In this document: positions 61,558-64,000 of the stretch, piece by piece
Position numbering within the stretch: position 1 is the first letter of the stretch
How the letters are laid out: every line of letters begins with the position of its first letter
Assembly (NCBI RefSeq): GCF_035946055.1
Contig: NZ_CP108364.1
Span: 4,402,001 to 4,466,000, forward strand
Direction of reading: 5' to 3'
DNA from: Streptomyces sp. NBC_01341
Lineage (GTDB): Bacteria; Actinomycetota; Actinomycetes; Streptomycetales; Streptomycetaceae
Length of the DNA: 64,000 nucleotides
Notes under the pieces: model-generated
Database searches by the model: none
Seen by the model: only the letters and a program-made list of their open reading frames with translations
What the model was told of the DNA's origin: nothing
Position numbers and translations under genes: made by a program

Positions 61558-61743
61558 CCTTCATGTTCGGCGGCGCGAAGGGCCGCCGGTCGCAGAAGTA
61601 GACGGCTGAACCTCACGCTTGGTTGTGCATTCAGGCGGCGTTCTCGACGTTGCCTCGTACCGCCTGATCATGTACCGCCGTCGGTGCTCAGTCCCGGGGG
61701 CTCGGCCCGGCGTGGGCCGGACGGGTGTCGTTCACCGCGCTTG

Positions 61744-62496
61744 TCATACCGCCGTGTTGCTGATCCGTTCGCTCTCGACGCGCCTGGCCAGCGCTGCCTC
61801 GTCCAGGTGGTCCAAGTGGCGGCACAGGACGACGGAACCCCCCGAGGCCAGCGGTGCGAGGAGTCCGGTGGACAGTCCCTCCCAGCTGTCGTAGGCCCGG
61901 CCGGTCAGCAGCCGGGAGCCCGGGGTGAGTCCCAGCTCCGCCGCGTCCTGGCGGGCGCGCGCGACGACCTGGTCCGCCGTCAGCTCGGTGCCGGCCACGG
62001 CCAGCGCGGGGGCCGCGGGGTCCACCGGGGCGTACGGGGCGAAGCGGTCGCCCTGCCCCGGGACCTCCACCGCGTAGTCCGCGAACCCCTCGGGCGCCTG
62101 CGGGAACCGCCCGCCGAGCGGGCGCAGCGCCAGCGCGATCCGTTCACCGCGGCAGGCGCGGGCCCGGTCGAGCGTGTCCGGCCCGCTGACGACGAGATCG
62201 GCGGAGGCCGGGTCGCCCTGCACGTCGGCCACGACGCCCACCGAGGAGCAGGCGAGCAGCCAGACGGCCGACTGCCAGTGGGCGGGGAGGAGCAGAGCCA
62301 GGCGGTCGCCGGGCTCGGCGGCGAGATCCCCCTGGAGCAGATTGGCGGTCTTGGCCACCCAATTGGCGAAGGTCGCCACGGACAGTTCGACACGCTCTCC
62401 GGTTGCGTCGTCGTAGAAGGTGACGAGAGGACGGGCCGGGTCCGCGGCGAGCGCGGATCGCAGCAGGTCGGCGGGGGTGCGATCACTGGCGTTCAT
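61744..62496 (-). CDS. TIGR03089-family protein (AMP-binding-enzyme fragment-like)
   Basis: 250-residue protein. It resembles the N-terminal part of AMP-dependent acyl ligases (TFYDDATGERVELSVATFANWVAKTANLLQG, LLLPAHWQSAVWLLACSSVGV) but ends well before the adenylation core, as in the actinobacterial TIGR03089 family. No catalytic loop typical of the full enzymes is seen, so an adenylating activity is unlikely. ATG 62496. Its function is unknown. It usually neighbours LCP genes in actinobacteria, from memory. Confidence 0.85.
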   Translation of the reverse strand: MNASDRTPADLLRSALAADPARPLVTFYDDATGERVELSVATFANWVAKTANLLQGDLAAEPGDRLALLLPAHWQSAVWLLACSSVGVVADVQGDPASADLVVSGPDTLDRARACRGERIALALRPLGGRFPQAPEGFADYAVEVPGQGDRFAPYAPVDPAAPALAVAGTELTADQVVARARQDAAELGLTPGSRLLTGRAYDSWEGLSTGLLAPLASGGSVVLCRHLDHLDEAALARRVESERISNTAV

Positions 62497-62634
62497 CCGC
62501 GCAAGGGTACGCGGCGGGTGACGGCCCGGCGGGCGTGACGGGTGTCCCGTACACCGGTTCGGCAGACGGTGCGTCAACTGCACGCGCGCGTACTCCAGTA
62601 GCCGGAATGCCGGACTCTGCGAATTATTTCCTGT

Positions 62635-64000
62635 ATGCGTGCACTTCTTGCAACTTCCATCGGCGTCACCTGCGCGACGGCACTCACCCTCCCGCTCGCC
62701 GCCCCCGCACCTGCCGCCACCGTCTCCGCCCCGGTCGCCCACGCGTCCGCGGCCGTCCCCGCCGAACCCTCCGGTTCGACACAGTCACTGCCGCTCCGGC
62801 CCCTCGGCGGAGCGGTCCCACGAGCCACCGGCCGGCCCTCCGAATCCATGACCCCGGCTGCCGCACAGGGGCTGCTCCGGCGGGACTCCCGCCGCTTCTC
62901 CCTGGTCGGCGTCGTCTGGGACGACGCCGACACCGAACTCCACGGCACCGTCCAGGTCCGCACCCGGGCCACCGACACCACCCGGTGGTCCGGCTGGCAG
63001 GCCCTGGAGACCCACAACACCGACCACGCGGCCGACGCCGGAAGCGTCGAGCGGCTGTCGGGCCGGGTGCGCGGCTCCACCGTCCCGCTCTGGGTCGGCG
63101 ACTCGGACGGAGTCGAGGTACGCGTACGTTCCGAGAACGCCGGACCGCGAAGCGGCGCCGCCGACACCGCCCCGCTCCCGGCCGGACTCCGCGTCGAACT
63201 CGTCGATCCCGGCGACGACCCGGTGCTGCCGCGCGCCGAGGACACCCCGGCCACCGGGACGCCGTCCTCCGTCACCCCGTCGCCGGGCGTCGCGACCCCC
63301 GCGACGGCCCCCAAGCCCGGCGCACTCCCGGAAGCCGCGGGTCTCGGCATGGCGGCGGCCGAGAGCTCCGCCGTCAACGCCGACCTCGCCCCGCTGGGTG
63401 CCGCCGAGATCACCGCCCTGAGCAAGGCCGAATCGGAGGAACAAGCGGTCGTCGGGGCCGGCGCCAAGCCCTTCGTGGGACCGCGTCCGCGCATCGTCAC
63501 GCGCAAGGGCTGGGGTGCCGACGAGAGCCTGCGTGAGCGGGCCTTCGCCTACACCTCGACCGTCAAGGCCGCCTTCATCCACCACAGCGCCACCGGGAAC
63601 AACTACACCTGCTCCCAGGCGCCCTCGGTCCTGCGCAGCATCTACCGCTACCACGTCAAGAGCAGCGGCTGGCGCGACATCGGCTACAACTTCGCCGTAG
63701 ACAAGTGCGGGAACATCTACGAAGGGCGTGCCGGAGGTGTGACCAAGGCCGTCCTCGGAGCCCACACGCTCGGGTTCAACACGAACAGCATGGGCATCGC
63801 GGTCCTCGGGACGTACAGCTCGAAGAACCCGCCCGCCGCCGCCGTGACGGCGATCGCCAAGCTCACCGCCTGGAAGCTCGGGCTGTTCGGCCGCAACCCC
63901 AAGGGCAAGGTCACCCTCGTCTCCGGCGGCAGCGGCAAGTACAAGAAGGGTGCGAAGGCCAAGCTAAACGTCATCTCCGGGCACCGCGACGGCTTCGCAA
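62635..64000 (+). CDS. Secreted N-acetylmuramoyl-L-alanine amidase (PGRP domain), 3'-truncated
   Basis: At least 455 residues, cut by the window end. A signal peptide (about 1-28: LLATSIGVTCATALTLPLAAPA) is followed by a beta-rich domain, a Pro/Ala linker and a peptidoglycan-recognition amidase domain from about residue 285. Zinc ligands appear in FIHHSATGNNYTC and ISGHRDG; GYNFAVDKCGNIYEGRAGG is the substrate loop. ATG 62635 has no visible ribosome-binding site, so leaderless or unusual initiation is possible. It should cleave the amide linking stem peptides to glycan. Confidence 0.92.
   Translation, partial: MRALLATSIGVTCATALTLPLAAPAPAATVSAPVAHASAAVPAEPSGSTQSLPLRPLGGAVPRATGRPSESMTPAAAQGLLRRDSRRFSLVGVVWDDADTELHGTVQVRTRATDTTRWSGWQALETHNTDHAADAGSVERLSGRVRGSTVPLWVGDSDGVEVRVRSENAGPRSGAADTAPLPAGLRVELVDPGDDPVLPRAEDTPATGTPSSVTPSPGVATPATAPKPGALPEAAGLGMAAAESSAVNADLAPLGAAEITALSKAESEEQAVVGAGAKPFVGPRPRIVTRKGWGADESLRERAFAYTSTVKAAFIHHSATGNNYTCSQAPSVLRSIYRYHVKSSGWRDIGYNFAVDKCGNIYEGRAGGVTKAVLGAHTLGFNTNSMGIAVLGTYSSKNPPAAAVTAIAKLTAWKLGLFGRNPKGKVTLVSGGSGKYKKGAKAKLNVISGHRDGFA

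Noticed and set aside
62607..62637. ATG at 62607 as the amidase start
   Set aside because: It is out of frame with the amidase coding sequence.
1..64000. CRISPR array, prophage, insertion sequence or biosynthetic cluster
   Set aside because: No regularly spaced repeats, transposase, integrase, PKS or NRPS motifs were seen in the window.

Overview
The window is chromosomal DNA from a Streptomyces species. GC content and third-position GC are very high, GTG and TTG starts are common, and genes are often coupled through GTGA or ATGA overlaps. It carries Streptomyces hallmarks: a tRNA-Leu with anticodon UAA (bldA), resuscitation-promoting-factor muralysins behind a c-di-AMP riboswitch, Rex-type operators before a type II NADH dehydrogenase, and a SigB/SigF-type sigma factor with its partner-switching proteins. 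From memory the gene order follows the S. coelicolor SCO3051-SCO3101 region in reverse. No database was available, so every family name rests on motifs read by eye.

Layout: 0.2-3.2 kb holds a SurA-like lipoprotein, MazG and a coupled cytochrome P450. 3.3-5.4 kb holds two Rpf-type lytic transglycosylases, the second (rpfA) preceded by a ydaO/c-di-AMP riboswitch. 5.7-11.1 kb is a housekeeping run: enolase, a DivIC/FtsB-like division protein, a DUF501 protein, a Ppx/GppA phosphatase and ndh. 11.3-16.1 kb has a cyclopropane-fatty-acid-synthase-like methyltransferase and an ABC exporter pair. bldA lies at 16.8 kb, followed by a Bax-inhibitor-1-like membrane protein and small uncharacterised genes. 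19.9-24.0 kb has a thiolase, an SGNH hydrolase and cystathionine beta-synthase. 24.3-29.5 kb has a mycothiol-type hydrolase, a DsbA-like protein, an RpiR regulator and a four-gene Roadblock/LC7 operon, one gene of which carries a UUA codon read by bldA tRNA. 29.9-35.5 kb is the histidine-utilisation operon (hutU, an M20 amidohydrolase, hutF, hutI).

35.7-38.0 kb is a sigma factor / anti-anti-sigma / anti-sigma kinase module. 38.1-42.6 kb has a POT peptide transporter, a two-component system and a GtrA protein. 42.8-48.5 kb has purK-purE, an M19 dipeptidase, UDP-glucose dehydrogenase and an acyl-CoA dehydrogenase. 48.6-51.4 kb looks like a small accessory islet: a membrane-anchored ricin-type lectin bracketed by two near-identical hairpins, a decayed helix-turn-helix gene, and an intact yefM-yoeB toxin-antitoxin pair with an array of four GTAC cores upstream. 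51.6-64 kb is a cell-envelope block of five LytR-CpsA-Psr ligases, an ExoA-like glycosyltransferase, a hotdog thioesterase, a TIGR03089-type protein and an N-acetylmuramoyl-alanine amidase cut by the window end.

Cell-wall growth and remodelling is a recurrent theme (Rpf proteins, DivIC, LCP ligases, amidase, dipeptidase, Ugd). Developmental or stress control appears as bldA, the UUA codon, c-di-AMP, Rex and the sigma module. No prophage, insertion sequence, CRISPR array or secondary-metabolite cluster was seen.
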